A stretch of DNA of 64,000 nt from Prionace glauca (lineage: Eukaryota; Chordata; Chondrichthyes; Carcharhiniformes; Carcharhinidae), in the NCBI GenBank assembly GCA_037974335.1, contig CM075760.1, positions 23,669,538 through 23,733,537 of the forward strand, read 5' to 3'. The stretch's first letter is position 1. Each line of letters starts with the position of its first letter. The notes below the pieces were generated by a model that was not told where the DNA came from, searched no databases, and saw only the letters and a list, made by a program, of their open reading frames with translations. This document shows positions 35,441 through 46,242 of this stretch, piece after piece. The position numbers and the translations under genes are program-made.

Positions 35441-35982
35441 TTTATGATAAAATGAGATTTGGAATCCCCACGACCCTCCCCCAAAACAGAGGGAGTGGTG
35501 GGAGAGGAAAATAAGGATAAGAATGAAGAAGTCTGGCTGCTGATTCTCCGAGCCCATCTAGAATTAACAAAATGAGTGAATCAGTTTATAAAGCACAGAA
35601 GTTACCCATCCCTAACAATAACTGATCAAATTACAATAATTAGGTTGAAGAATGTAACAAAAAATGAATGGATGAAGTTTAAAATCAAGTTTGTTTTGTT
35701 AGAAAAGTTTTTTTTAAATTATGTAAAGTGCCATAATTGCGTGCCAAGTTTTTGCTGCTCACTCCCCACCCCTTCAGGCTCTGTAGAAAAGTTAACCCTT
35801 TCAGCACTCAGTTGATTTGTTTTTAAATCACTCGGAAACTCATGTCTATTTTAATTTATAATTGTGGATTTATTCAAACCAGTTAAATCTGAAAATTTTA
35901 AATGTAGCCTGGAGGAATTTGGAATAACTGAGAATTCTCTCGTTGTCACCTCAACCCCAGATAAAGAACAAAAATTTTACAG
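35441..35982. other. AT-rich intergenic, shared with the H flank
   Basis: No gene is seen. 35850-35982 ('ttaatttataattgtggatt' ... 'aacaaaaattttacaggt') matches 46.11-46.24 kb, continuing the F/H duplication up to the LTR remnant. Confidence 0.5.
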
Positions 35983-36085
35983 GTGGTAATGGTAACTCAA
36001 TAAACTGTTTGTTGATTGAATCAGGTTTGAGTGTTGAATGATTCTTCTGAGTTCATTGCCCCCAACACACTGGGTACATTACCAC
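35983..36085 (+). mobile_element. LTR-type remnant (fossil)
   Basis: A 103-bp remnant carries the ends of the LTR-like element at 46243-47508 and is bounded by a 9-bp inverted repeat (gtggtaatg and cattaccac). It lies at the matching place 3' of ZNF F, so insertion predates the F/H duplication. It is broken; the family is not identified. Confidence 0.55.
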
Positions 36086-36274
36086 TGGAGACCAGGTATT
36101 GCCAAAACCTTCAGACAATACAAAGACTCACGAAAGCCAGTGCCCCAGTTTAAAGACTTATTGACCAATGATCGAAGGGAAACATTATTGGACAGTGTAA
36201 TACCTCTCTAGAAGAGAAGTATCCTGATCCCTGCAATAAATCTGACATAAAAGCTTTCGATAGGTCAATTATAC

Positions 36275-36755
36275 ATTCTTCATGTATAATTCTTACAAGG
36301 ATGTTGCCTGGACTGGGAGGCATGCCTTGTGAAGATAGGTTGAGGGAGCTGGGACTCTTTTCCCTAGAGAGGCGAAGGTTGAGAGGCGACCTGATAGAAG
36401 TTTATAAAATGTTGAGAAGAATAGATAGGGTGGACTCTCAGAGGCTATTTCCCTGGGTTGAAATGGTCGCTACGAGAGGACACAGATTTAAGGTGCGGGG
36501 AGGGAAGTACAGAGGTGATGTTAGGGGTAAGTTTTTCACTCAGAGGGTGGTGAGTGAATGGAATCAGCTGCCGTCATCGGTGGTGGAGGCGAACTCGCTG
36601 GGGTCTTTTAAAAGACTTCTGGATGAGTATATGGGGTTTAATGGGATTGGGGGTTATAGATAGGTCTATAGATTGGTGGGGTTGATGTGATCGGCGCAAC
36701 TTGAGGGCCGAAGGGCCTGTTTGTGCTGTAATGTTCTATGTTCTATGTCAAATTC
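36275..36755 (+). mobile_element. CR1 3' end with open C-terminal ORF
   Basis: A 120-aa frame (36301-36663) covers MLPGLGGMPCEDRLREL, then LERRRLRGDLIEVYK and RVVSEWNQLPSS. It ends in 'gggcctgtttgtgctgtaat' and 'gttctatgttctatg'. It is the same subfamily as the copy at 39.99-40.56 kb. Confidence 0.9.
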
Positions 36756-37430
36756 TCTCACCTTTCATTACGTACAAACCAATCATTTTTAACACAAAAA
36801 ATCGTTAATTATGTATGTCATACACTTTAGCCAATTGCATTTTATCCTCTGACACAATGGGATTTGATTTGTCCATAGAATCCAGACACTTCCTTCCCCT
36901 ATTGCTGACTCCACTTCCCCTATTGCTTGGCAACCCCAGATGCTTAGCTATGAAGATCAAAATTACTGTTCCCACCGGCTCTTATTCTGCCACTGGCCAA
37001 CCAGACAAATGCAAATTTTCATGTCTGAGAAGGCACTGTCTTATCTGGACAGTATGAATGAATCCTATTCATGAAGCTGCCTTGAAAACCTTTCTATTAG
37101 AAACTTTCCTGGCAAATGTTGGTAAATTCTGTGGCTTCACTGTTCTGAAGAATGTAGCCTGTCTGTAAGTATCCCTGTACCATCATGCCTTGCAGCAGCC
37201 TACCTTTGGCTAAAGGTTACAATTGCTTTTAAAATACAGCTAACATCCATTTTAAAATCAGAAAATCCATGTTTAAATCAGAATAATTTGTTTAAATCTC
37301 TGAATGACAAGTAAATTAGAATTACTTGATTAAATCTCTTACTACAGTCGCATATGTAGACTATTCCCTTGTTAGTTTCTAAATCATTAACTCAATGCTG
37401 GTAGTGTCTGAAATGCCTAATGGTTTAAAA
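36756..37430. other. Intergenic with a short LINE fragment
   Basis: 36855-36925 ('gatttgatttgtccatagaa') repeats text in the LINE at 37.7 kb. The rest is AT-rich and unassigned. Confidence 0.4.
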
Positions 37431-37434
37431 TTTC

Positions 37435-37985
37435 TCAAACTTTAGGAATTTTCTCCAACAGCTTGCCATTGCGGAGCTCGGAGTACAGCACTTGTTTCGG
37501 GAGTCTTGTGTTGGGCGTGAGGACAATGTGGCCCGCCCATTGCAGCTGGTCTAGTGTGATCAGTGCCTCCCTACTGGGGATATTGGTCCAGGAGAGGACA
37601 CTCACATTGCTATGCCTATCCTGCCAGTGGATTTGCAGGATTTTGTGGAGGAAACTTTGGTGACATCTCTCCAGGGATTTGAGGTGTCTGCTGTTCTGAT
37701 GGATACAGGAGGGCGAATTTGATTTGTCCATAGATTCCGGACACTTCCTCCCCCTATTGCTGACTCCACTACAGGCTCTGTAGACCATGAGCTTGGTGCT
37801 GGATTTGAGGTCTCGGGCTTTGAACACTCTGTTCCTCGTGTATCCGAAGCCTGCACTGGCACACTGGAGTCGCTTCTGGATTTCATCGTCGATGTCTGCC
37901 TGTGCCAACAGGAGGCTCCCAAGGTGGGAAATGATCCACATTGTCCAGGGGCTCAACATGGATTTTGATGGTCAGGACGGGGAGT
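37435..37985 (-). mobile_element. LINE ORF2 C-terminal fragment (non-CR1)
   Basis: The minus-strand frame (37959 to 37435) has blocks LGSLLLAQADIDDEIQKRL, STKLMVYRACS, LERCHQSFLHKIL, WQDRHSNVSVL and LQWAGHIVL. This combination is common at the end of LINE ORF2 proteins in animals, but I cannot fix the clade. A related RT piece lies at 39240-39485. The copy is broken. Confidence 0.75.
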
Positions 37986-38039
37986 AGGAGTGGGCTGGGA
38001 GAGAGCCTTTGTTTCCCGAATGTTTGGTTTGTAGATAAG

Positions 38040-38426
38040 TTTAAACTTGTTTATTGGTGTCACAAGTAGGCTTACATTAACGCTACAATCAAGTTACTGT
38101 GACAATCCCGAGATCAACCTCTGAGTGTGCGCACAGACACACTCAGGTTGTAAACAAAGCCCAATCCCTCACTCAAACCAGCCTCCCACTCATTGACACT
38201 GTCTACACTTCCCACTGCCTCAGAAAAGCAGCCAACATAATTAAGGACTCCATGCACACTGAACATTCTCTCTTCCATCGAGAAAAAGATACAAAAGTCT
38301 GAGGACATGTACCAACCAACTCAAAAACAGCTTCTTGCACACTGCCGTCAGACTTCTGAGTTGACGTAATGCATACACCTATGACTGTAACATTCTGCAC
38401 TCTCTCCTTTCCTTCCCTTTGTATGG
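38040..38426. repeat. Composite repeat, left part
   Basis: 38045-38112 carries a SINE tail ('ggtgtcacaagtaggcttac') also seen at 49.24 kb. 38113-38426 is the repeat met at 1045-1165. CR1-A interrupts it at 38427 and it resumes at 38824. Confidence 0.55.
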
Positions 38427-38823
38427 TATAAGAACATAAGAACATAAGAAATAGGAGCAGGAGTAGGCCATCTGGCCCTTCGAGCCTGCCCCGCCATTCA
38501 ATAAGATCATGGCTGATCTGTCGTGACTCAGCTCCACCTTCCCGCCCTCTCCCCATAACCCTTAATCCCTTCTCTTATCAAAAACCCATCAACCCGTTTC
38601 TTAAAAATATTTAGCGAGGCAGCCTCCACCACTTCAACGGGCAGAGAATTCCAGAGATTCACCACCCTTTGAGTGAAGAAGTTCCTCCTCAACTCTGTTC
38701 TAAACCGCCCCCCCTTTATCTTGAGGCTGTGCCCCCTAGTCCTACTGTCTTTTTTGAGCGGGAAGAGTCTCTCCACCTCTATCCTATCCATCCCATTCAT
38801 CATCTTATACGTCTCAATGAGAT
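38427..38823 (-). mobile_element. CR1 (family A) 3' end insertion
   Basis: It begins with the 'aagaacataag' 3' end and extends 397 bp into ORF2 (RVVNLWNSLPVE, KGGRFRTELRR). It is nearly identical to 24245-24640 and 54615-54945. It splits the repeat that ends at 38905. Confidence 0.9.
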
Positions 38824-38904
38824 CTATGCTCTGTCTGTATAGCGTAAGAAACAATACTTTTCACTGTACACTAATACATGTGGCAATAATAAATCAAATC
38901 AAAT

Positions 38905-39240
38905 AGGCATTTTTAAAATTCATTTGTAGGACATGGGTATAGCTGGCTGGCCAGCATTTATTGCCCATCCCTAGTTGCCTGAGGGCATTTGAGAGTTAAG
39001 CACATCACTGTGGCTCCAGAGTCAGATCAGGAAAGTACTGCAGATTCCCTTCTCTCAAGGACATTAGTGAATCAAATGGGTTTTTCTGACAATTGACAAT
39101 GGTTTCATGGTCATCAGTAGGTTCTTAATTTTTTTTTAATGAATTCAAATTCCACCATCTGCCGTGGCGGGATTCGAACCCAGGTCTCCAGAACATTAGC
39201 TGCGTTTCTAGATTAATAGTCTAGTGATAATACCATAGGC
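38905..39240 (-). mobile_element. tRNA-derived SINE
   Basis: Reverse copy of the SINE at 14670: tail 'ggccagcatttattgccc' near 38948 and tRNA-like head 'gggattcgaacccaggtc' (B box) plus 'aatagtctagtgataata' near 39168-39235. The head is well preserved. Confidence 0.8.
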
Positions 39241-39485
39241 CATCACTTACCCCCCCACCCCAAGTCTGCGTACTGCAGCCCGATGACTGAGATTGGGCTG
39301 GTCTTGGTTCTGGCCTGGAGGGGTGGGACATTGAAAGCTTCCCACTGGTCCAGTTGGTTAGCTCAACTCCAGCGGGAAGCTTCATGGTGCTGGGGTGGAG
39401 TGTTGCTGCGGGGAAGGTGGGGATGAAGGTTGGCGCGATAATGCAGCCCTGTTTGATCCCAGTTTGCACTCGTACTGATTCTCTC
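39240..39485 (-). mobile_element. LINE RT fragment (non-CR1)
   Basis: The minus-strand frame reads SVRVQTGIKQGCIIAPT, an RT motif 4-like block, followed by PAGVELTNW. It probably belongs with the ORF2 C-terminus at 37435-37985, from which it is separated by later insertions. Confidence 0.65.
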
Positions 39486-39489
39486 GCTG

Positions 39490-39985
39490 TAGTAAGGATG
39501 TGATTGCACTGGAGGGGGTTCACAGGAGGTTCACCAGGATGTTGCCTGTGATGGAGCAGCTGAGCTACAAGGAGAGACTCGATCGGCTTGGATTGTTTTC
39601 TTTAGAGCAGAGAAGGCTGAGGGGGGAAATGATTGAGGTGTATAAGATTATGAGGGGTACGGACAGGGTGGATTGGAAGCTGTATCCCTTATTTGAAGGA
39701 TCAATAATGAGGTGGGATCGTTTTAAGGTGAGGGGCAGGAGGTTTTGGGGGATTTGAGGAAAAATGTTTTCACCCAGAGGGTGGTGGGAGTCTGGAATTC
39801 ACTGTCTGGGAGGGTAGTAGAGGCAGGAAACCTCACAACCTTTAAAAAGCACATGGATGAGCACTGGAATGTTTTGACAGTTCAAACTCTATCAGCCAAG
39901 TGCTGGAAAATGGATTAGTGTAAATTTAATATAGTTTTGTCAGTGCAGACTCGATGGGCTGAAAGGCCCCTTCTGTACTGTATGA
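39490..39985 (+). mobile_element. CR1 3' fragment
   Basis: Blocks VHRRFTRMLPVMEQLSYKE and LEQRRLRGEMIEVYK are open to 39757. The tail 'gactcgatgggctgaaaggc' follows. It is another CR1 subfamily, moderately decayed. Confidence 0.8.
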
Positions 39986-39989
39986 CTGT

Positions 39990-40555
39990 ATGAACATAGA
40001 ACATAGAACATTACAGCACAAACAGGCCCTTCGGCCCTCGAGTTGCGCCGATCACATCAACCCCACCAATCTATAGACCTACATATAACCCCCAATCCCA
40101 TTAAACCCCATATACTCATCCAGAAGTCTTTTAAAAGACCCCAGCGAGTTCGCCTCCACCACCGACGACGGCAGCCGATTCCATTCACTCACCACCCTCT
40201 GAGTGAAAAACTTACCCCTAACATCACCTCTGTACTTCCCTCCCCGCACCTTAAATCTGTGTCCTCTCGTAGCGACCATTTCAACCCGGGGAAATAGCCT
40301 CTGAGAATCCACCCTATCTATTCCTCTCAACATTTTATAAACTTCTATCAGGTCGCCTCTCAACCTTCGCCTCTCCAGGGAAAAGAGTCCCAGCTCCCTC
40401 AACCTATCTTCATAAGGCATGCCTCCCAGTCCAGGCAACATCCTTGTAAATTTCCTCTGCACCCTTTCAATAGCTTCTACGTCTTTCCTATAGTGAGGCG
40501 ACCAGAACTGCGCACAATACTCTAAATGAGGCCTGACGAGGGTCCTGTAAAGTTG
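39990..40555 (-). mobile_element. CR1 insertion truncating ZNF G
   Basis: It starts with 'gaacatagaacatagaacat' and runs to 'ctgtaaagttgtg' at 40555. A 176-aa minus-strand frame (40609 to 40079) reads from residual finger text into CR1 (LVRPHLEYCAQFW). It removes whatever followed the last amplified finger of ZNF G. Confidence 0.9.
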
Positions 40556-41832
40556 TGAACTCGCTGGTATTTCTGCAGTCGGGATGACTGAGTGAATCCC
40601 GTCCCACACACGGTGCAGGTGAACGGTCTCTCCTCAGTGTGAACTCGCTGGTGTTTCTGCAGTCAGGATGACTGAGTGAATCCCTTCCCACACACGGTGC
40701 AGGTGAACGGTCTCTCCTCAGTGTGAACTCGCTGGTGTTTCTGCAGTCAGGATGACTGAGTGAATCCCTTCCCACACACGGTGCAGGTGAACGGTCTCTC
40801 CCCAGTGTGAACTCACTGGTGTTTCCGCAGTCGGGATGACTGAGTGAATCCCTTCCCACACACGGTGCAGGTGAACGGTCTCTTCCCAGTGTGAACTCAC
40901 TGGTGTTTCCGCAGTCGGGATGACTGAGTGAATCCCTTCCCACACACGGTGCAGGTGAACGGTCTCTCCCCAGTGTGAACTCACTGGTGTTTCCGCAGTC
41001 GGGATGACTGAGTGAATCCCGTCCCACACACGGTGCAGGTGAACGGTCTCTCCCCAGTGTGAACTCGCAGGTGTTTCTGCAGTCAGGATGACTGAGTGAA
41101 TCCATTCCCACACTCAGTGCAGGTGAACGGTCTCTCCCCAGTGTGAACTCACTGGTGTGTCCGCAGGGCAGATGATGATCTGAATCTCTTTGTGCAGTGA
41201 GAGCAGCTGAACGGTCTCTCCTCAGTGTGAATGCGCTGGTGGGACATCATTAGCTGAGAGCTTTTGAAATCCCTCCCACAGTCAGAGCATTTAAAGGGTC
41301 TCTCCTGGGTGTGAATGATATTGTGCCTCAGCAAGTGGGGCAACCCACACACACAGCAAGTAAATGGCCTCTCCCCAGTGTGAACTAACTGGTGTCTCTG
41401 CAGGCCTGATGCCACACCGAATCCTTTTCCACACACAGAGCAAGTGAAAGGCCTCTCCCCAGTGTGAACTCGCTGATGGCTCTGCAAATCAATTAACTGT
41501 GTGAACCCCTTCCCACACACAGAGCAGATGAAAGGTCTCTCCCCAGTGTGAAATCGCTGGTGTCTCTGCAGACTGGATAATCGAGTGAATCCTTTCCCAC
41601 ACTCAGAGCAGGTGAACGGCCTCTCCCCAGTGTGAACTCACTGGTGTCTCTGTAAATCAATTATCTGAGTGTATCCCTTCCCACACACAGAGCAGGTGAA
41701 CGGCCTCTCCCCGGAGTGACTGCGCCGATGAATTTCCAGCGGAGATGGAAAACTGAATCCTTTCCCACAGTCCCTACATTTCCACTGTTTCTCCATGGTG
41801 CAGGTGTCCTTGTAACCCTCCAGGTTAAACAA
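40556..41832 (-). pseudogene. ZNF G: zinc-finger pseudogene with amplified last finger
   Basis: From the ATG at 41832 ([11 protein letters not shown], then MEKQWKC) two fingers are read before a TGA at 41638. Further finger text follows in the same phase: about six more units (one shortened, [12 protein letters not shown]) to a second TGA at 41149. Then come seven 84-bp copies of one finger, [12 protein letters not shown]-x-L, ending at a CR1 insertion at 40555. Each copy is near-identical and most carry a stop, either CGA to TGA after HQ or CGA to TGA after QSS. The protein is thus broken. The leader exon and acceptor (42155) and the shared promoter with H are still present. Confidence 0.9.
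40565..41152 (-). repeat. Seven-copy 84-bp tandem array of one zinc finger
   Basis: Unit starts are 40565, 40649, 40733, 40817, 40901, 40985 and 41069 (period 84 bp). The units share 'cacacacggtgcaggtgaac' and differ mainly at two CpG/TpG positions. In-frame TGA codons occur at 40813, 40897 and 40981, and within the QSS-x-L part of other units. The array is younger than most of the gene. Confidence 0.92.
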
Positions 41833-42155
41833 TCAGTTAAATCTCACACAGAATACGGGTACAGTCTCTCCCCGCTGTGAATGGTGTGATTTTTTTTCAG
41901 GTTGTGTAGCTGGTTAAAGTTCTTTCTGTACTCAGTGCACTGGAACGCTCTCACTCAGCTGTGTGCGTGTCTCGCTGCTTTTTCAGTCACACTGATGCTT
42001 AAAATCTCTTTAAACAGATAGAATGGAGAAACCTTTCTCCTTCTAGATTCAAAAATCGATGATATTGAGGTCCCGACGAATTGAGTGACTCCTTCAGATG
42101 TTGATGTGATGTTTGGTTTGAGATTTCTGTCTGTAAATCCTCACCTTCTGATATC
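41833..42155 (-). other. ZNF G 5' non-coding exon with splice acceptor
   Basis: The minus strand reads 'tttgttttacag' then 'gatatcag'; the exon starts at 42155. The leader finger text is partly kept. The intron continues to a donor at 43153. Confidence 0.65.
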
Positions 42156-42419
42156 CTGTAAAACAAATTTACAAAAGTCAACAGTGTCACGACAGAAATT
42201 TGGAACAGACAATTCTAGTGTCCATGGCACATTCTTTCCTCTCTCATTCTCCAAAAGCCGTAAATCTCCATCCCACACATTCTCCCTCCATTCTCACTCT
42301 GCTGTATCTAATATTCACCCTCTCAATTCTCTTGAAGATGCTGGTTGAGGCTGGTTGACAGATTCATGCTCACTGCTTCCTGTCCTGGACACAGAGCTGA
42401 AAATCTTCATGCAGGCTAC

Positions 42420-42700
42420 CAAACAGATGTCTATAAATTGGATAAAAGTGTAATATACAGGACATTACTTGAGTAGTGGTACAGCAGGGATTTGAGGAAG
42501 ATTTGTACTAAGGTAGGGGGAGTACAAGGTCTGGAGCTCACTAACTGTGAGGATGGTGGAACAGAAGTTGTTCAATCATTCCAAATTGAAATTGTGTTGG
42601 CACTTGAGGGAAATAAAACTTACAGAGGAATGTTGACAGAGAGATAGAAAAAAACTGATTGGTTTGTTCTACAGAGAATCAATCTGCAGTCTATAAGATG
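42420..42700. other. Intron of ZNF G, repeat-poor part
   Basis: No gene is visible. 42240-42420 resembles intron text upstream of D and I ('ctctctcattc..ccaaaagc'), while 42430-42690 is a decayed CR1-like end. Confidence 0.35.
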
Positions 42701-42830
42701 ATGTAGAGATGTTGGCATTGGACTGGGGTGGCACACAACATCAGGAAGGAGCAGCGCTCCGAATGCTCGTACTATCAAATAAACCTGTTGGACTTTAATC
42801 TGTAGTTGTGAGACTTCTTACTGTCTATAA
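42700..42830. mobile_element. Short inverted Penelope-like element
   Basis: 'gatgtagagatgttggcatt' (reverse end) at 42704-42747 is followed by a forward tail, 'aaataaacctgttggacttt' ... 'gttgtgagacttctta'. Both ends of the family therefore point outwards in a compact inverted arrangement, as at 21.6 and 52.7 kb, but degraded. Confidence 0.6.
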
Positions 42831-43140
42831 GATGTATAGGTTAGGTTGTTTGGCCATGCTCAATTGCCACTTAGTGTCCCAGGATGTGTGGATTGTGGGG
42901 GGGGGGGGATTATTGGGGTAAATCCCTCATACTACAGGGAGTGGGCCTGGGAAGAATACCCTGTTGGACAGTCAGCGCAAACTTGATGGACTGAAAGGCC
43001 TCCTTCTGCACTGTAGGAATTCTATGACTCGAGTTACCCAATAGACTCCTGTGCTGCAATGACTTTATCACTGGAATGTAGCTACAGTAATATGTAACAA
43101 AACTAGAAACAATAAGAAATGGAAAGGGGGAGAAAAGAAA
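42831..43140. repeat. Decayed SINE/CR1-like text
   Basis: 'ggccatgctcaattgccact' and 'gtcagcgcaaacttgatgga' ... 'ctgaaaggcctccttctgca' show a decayed element with a CR1-type tail on the plus strand. A run of G lies at 42897-42908. Confidence 0.5.
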
Positions 43141-43148
43141 GTGTTTTA

Positions 43149-43690
43149 CTCACAGATGGTGGCGACAGGGGGATGGTTGCATCTGCCTGAAGCTCAATCT
43201 TCATTCACACAAAGCCCGCACTGTGATTGGCTGGAGGATCAGAATCCTTCCGGTCCTCCAACTCTTCCCATTGGTCAATAGCTCCGCGTGACGGTCAGGG
43301 GTGGGATCACCGCCGCGCGGACCCGGGATCCCCGCCCTCACCCAGTATTCCCCTCCCCCTCCCGGGAGCCCCGCCCCTACCCATTGTTCCCCCTCCCCCT
43401 CCTCGAGCCAAGGTTTCCAGTCAAGCGGCTGGCGGCTCCGGCCAGAGCGAGAAGCCGCTCGGTGATCTCCCCCTCCCCCCCGGCCCAGGACAGAGCATGT
43501 CCAAGAGACGGGAGCAGCTGCGCATGTGCGGGGAGCGCCCATCCCTTGGCCGTCATGCTGAGGTATTGACCAATGAAAAGAGTTGGATGACCGGAAGGAG
43601 TCTTGTCCTCCAGCCAATCATTTCCTCCATTGTCTGAATGCGGAAGTTGGCCGATCAGCTTGAGGCCAAAACTTCCTCCTCTGTGCAACA
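43149..43690. promoter_or_regulatory. Near-palindromic CpG promoter shared by G and H
   Basis: The left end has 'gattggctggaggatcagaa', 'ccttccggtcctccaactct' and 'cccattggtcaat'. The right end has these in reverse complement ('attgaccaatgaaaagagtt', 'ggatgaccggaaggagtc', 'cctccagccaatcattt'). CCAAT boxes therefore face outwards from both ends of a GC-rich centre (GC boxes, 'catgcgca'-like sites). The G side has a first exon ending 'gccaccatct' with donor 'gtgagt' (exon end 43154). The H side has the ETS-like 'gcggaagttggcc' near 43641. Bidirectional use is inferred. Confidence 0.75.
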
Positions 43691-43729
43691 TCTGGGAGGA
43701 AATCCAAAGGTGTTCTTTCATCATGTGAA

Positions 43730-44165
43730 GGGCAGGAGGTGACCAGAGAAAGAATAGGGTACATTAGGGAGCAATGTGGTCATTTGTACGTGGAGGTGGG
43801 AGACATTGGTGGGGTTTTAAATTAATACCTTGTATCTGTATTCATTGTGGGGAGGGTGATGTAGTTATAGAAAGCATAGTAACAAGTCTCACAACACCAG
43901 GATAAACTCCAATAGGTTTATTTGGAATCACGAGCTTTTGGTTCCTTGTTTGAGACTGCACCTTCATCAAGTGAGTCGTTTAGATACCAGGGAGCAGCTT
44001 TGTGATTTCAACAACTTAACATCAAGAGAGAGGAGGTATTAACGGTTTTAACTGGGCCTAAAATTATATAAATCCCTAGCTCCAGATGAGGTGTATCCCA
44101 GGCTGCTGTGGGAGGCAGGAGATTGCAGCGACTCTGACAACAATTTTCAAATCTTCTTTGGCCAT
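43730..44165 (+). mobile_element. CR1 RT fragment, split by Penelope tail
   Basis: Degraded blocks around the N-terminal RT side (near 43800-43860) and the KSPGPDG-like side ('ccctagctccagatgaggtg' near 44077) flank a reverse Penelope tail. It lies between the promoter and ZNF H. Confidence 0.65.
43885..43990 (-). mobile_element. Penelope-like element tail
   Basis: 'aacaagtctcacaacaccag' and 'ctccaataggtttatttgga' mark the reverse terminal sequence. It is inserted in the CR1 fragment above. Confidence 0.75.
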
Positions 44166-44171
44166 AGGAAA

Positions 44172-44290
44172 GGTCGTACGACACCAGGTTAAAGTCCAAC
44201 AGGTTTATTTGGTAGCACAAGCCAGTAGCTTTCGGAGTATTGCACCTTCATCAGATGAGTGGGAGTTCATTAGGGTGAGTTGTGAGTTGT
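44172..44290 (-). mobile_element. Penelope-like element tail
   Basis: 'acgacaccaggttaaagtcc' ... 'accttcatcagatgagtgg' is another reverse tail. It lies within 80 bp of the H start codon and replaces part of the usual 5' exon of H. Confidence 0.75.
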
Positions 44291-44369
44291 TGGGGGCGAC
44301 ACTATAACCGTGTTCTGTGTGAGATTTAACTGACTGTTTAACCTAGACAATCACAAGGAAATCCACACC

Positions 44370-45296
44370 ATGGAGAAACCGTGGAAATGTGGCGACTGTG
44401 AGAAGCAATTCAGAGCTCCATCTGATTTGGAAATTCATCGACGCAGTCACACTGGGGAGAGGCCATTCACCTGCTCGGTGTGTGGGAAGGGATTCAGTCA
44501 GTTGTCCAACCTGCTGAATCACAAATTGACTCATACCAAGAAGAGCCCCTTTAAATGCTCTGATTGTGGGAGTGGATTCAAAAGCTCTGGTGAACTGGTG
44601 TCCCACCAACGCATTCACACTGAGGAGAGACCGTTTAGTTGCTCTCACTGCACAAAGCGATTTAAATGGTCATCCAACCTGCGGACACACCAGCGAGTTC
44701 ACACTGGGGAGAAACCATTCACCTGCTCTCAATGTGGGAAGAGATTCAGTCATTCATCCACCCTGCAGACACACCAGCGAGTTCACACTGGGAAGAGGCC
44801 ATTCACCTGCTCTGCATGTGAAAAGGGTTTCACTCGGTTATCATACCTGCGGACACACCAGCGAGTTCACACTGGGGAGATGCCATTCACCTGCTGTCAG
44901 TGTGGGAAGGGATTTGTTGCATTACCCAGCCTGCAGAGACACCAGCGAGTTCACACTGGGGAGAAACCATTCATCTGCTCTGAGTGTGGGGAGGGATTCA
45001 CTCAGTTATCCAACCTGCAGACACATCGGCGAGTTCACACAGGGGAGAAACCATTTACCTGCTCTCAGTGTGAGAAGGGATTCACTCAATTGTCCAGCCT
45101 GCAAACACACCAGCGAATTCACACTGGGGAGAGGCCGTTCACCTGCTCTCAGTGTGGGAAGGGATTCACTGACTCATCCGGCCTGCGGAGACACCAGCGA
45201 GTTCACACTGGGGAGAGGCCATTCACCTGCTCTCAGTGTGGAAAAGGATTTAGAGTTTCATCCCAGCTCCTGAAACACCAACAAGTTCACGAGTGA
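44370..45296 (+). CDS. ZNF H: intact 11-finger C2H2 zinc-finger protein
   Basis: A 308-aa frame starts [10 protein letters not shown] at 44370 and ends ...HQQVHE at 45296. Eleven complete fingers follow each other; all zinc ligands are present. Contact residues are ASDI, QSNN, SGES, WSNT, HSTT, RSYT, APSR, QSNT, QSST, DSGR and VSQK. Fingers 2-4, with the less common TKKSPFKC linker and CTKRF variant, resemble the repeated trio in ZNF I. The normal 5' exon is shortened by a Penelope tail, and only the text from about 44291 leads into the ATG; whether splicing still works is open. Shares the palindromic promoter with G. A nuclear DNA-binding role is expected from the family; no effector domain is visible. 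Confidence 0.92.
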   Translation: MEKPWKCGDCEKQFRAPSDLEIHRRSHTGERPFTCSVCGKGFSQLSNLLNHKLTHTKKSPFKCSDCGSGFKSSGELVSHQRIHTEERPFSCSHCTKRFKWSSNLRTHQRVHTGEKPFTCSQCGKRFSHSSTLQTHQRVHTGKRPFTCSACEKGFTRLSYLRTHQRVHTGEMPFTCCQCGKGFVALPSLQRHQRVHTGEKPFICSECGEGFTQLSNLQTHRRVHTGEKPFTCSQCEKGFTQLSSLQTHQRIHTGERPFTCSQCGKGFTDSSGLRRHQRVHTGERPFTCSQCGKGFRVSSQLLKHQQVHE

Positions 45297-45299
45297 TTC

Positions 45300-46242
45300 C
45301 AGGGGTTGGATTCTGCAGTTATTGTTTCTGCTCTCAATTACATACAGAACTGGATTTTGTTCATTTTCGCAGTTGGTCAATGAGGAGGGTCTGAGGGTTT
45401 CTTTCTGCTGGACTGGCCGGTCTCACAACTTTGCCTCCAGTGGGCTGATGCTCTTTGAGCGTTGTTTCAATAACCTGGTTTCAAATTTCACAAGGATCAC
45501 AGAGTGACAGCGCGTTAGGAAGTTCAGAGATATTTAGTCAGCATTTCTGTTTGAAACCCTTCAAATGTCCATCTAATTTTCTTTGTCATTGTTTATTGTC
45601 TCCACTTCTTCTACTCTCATGGGTAGTGAGTTCCAGGTCAATACCATTCACTGCATCAAAATATTCTTCGTCACATCCCCCTTTACATGTCTGATCCAAA
45701 ACCTTAAATCTGTGTCCCCCTCATCCTTGTCCCATCAGCAAATGGGAACAACTTTTCTTTGTCCACCTTATCTAAACCTGTCAGAATCCTGTCCACCTCT
45801 ATCAAATCTCCCCTCAACCTCCTTTGCTCCAAGGGGAACAACTCCAGCCTGACATTGACAATAAAGAACAAACTAACAGAATATGTTAATGCCTGAAATC
45901 AAATGTTGAATTTATGTTTTAAAGATATTGAGAATATATTGTCCTGGACAATGAAGGAATTGAGATATCTCAGGTAAACAAACACAAAAAGAGGCTGGAA
46001 TCTGAAACAAAAACAGAAAATGGTGGAAAATCTCAGCAAGTCTGACGCATCTGTGGAGAGAGATTAGAGCCAACATTTCGAGTTTTCTCGACTGCTGAGA
46101 CTTTGTGCACTTATTTTATAATTGAGGATTTATATAGGAACAAGTTAAATGTGGAAATTTTAAGCCTGGAGGAATTTGGAATAACTGTGAAAATTTTATC
46201 ATGTTGTCACCTCAACCCCAGATAAAGAACAAAGATTTTGCA
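45300..46242. repeat. Shared 3' flank of ZNF H
   Basis: 45300-45980 matches 33.90-34.56 kb, including the old reverse CR1 at 45540-45850. 46110-46242 matches 35.85-35.98 kb. Between them a different repeat ('tggaaaatctcagcaagtct') of the family at 35.4 and 50.85 kb is present. Confidence 0.75.

Noticed and set aside
37435-37959. A 174-codon frame as a possible host gene
   Set aside because: The blocks WQDRHSNVSVL and LQWAGH are typical of LINE ORF2 C-termini, and part of the text is repeated nearby.
39150-39240. tRNA gene-like A and B boxes (also at 14.68, 48.99 and 50.5 kb)
   Set aside because: They are heads of tRNA-derived SINEs with SINE bodies and tails; a tRNA cloverleaf is not kept.
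40565-41152. Regular 84-bp repeats that could suggest a CRISPR-like or satellite array
   Set aside because: The units encode a zinc finger, have no spacer/repeat structure, and the genome is animal.
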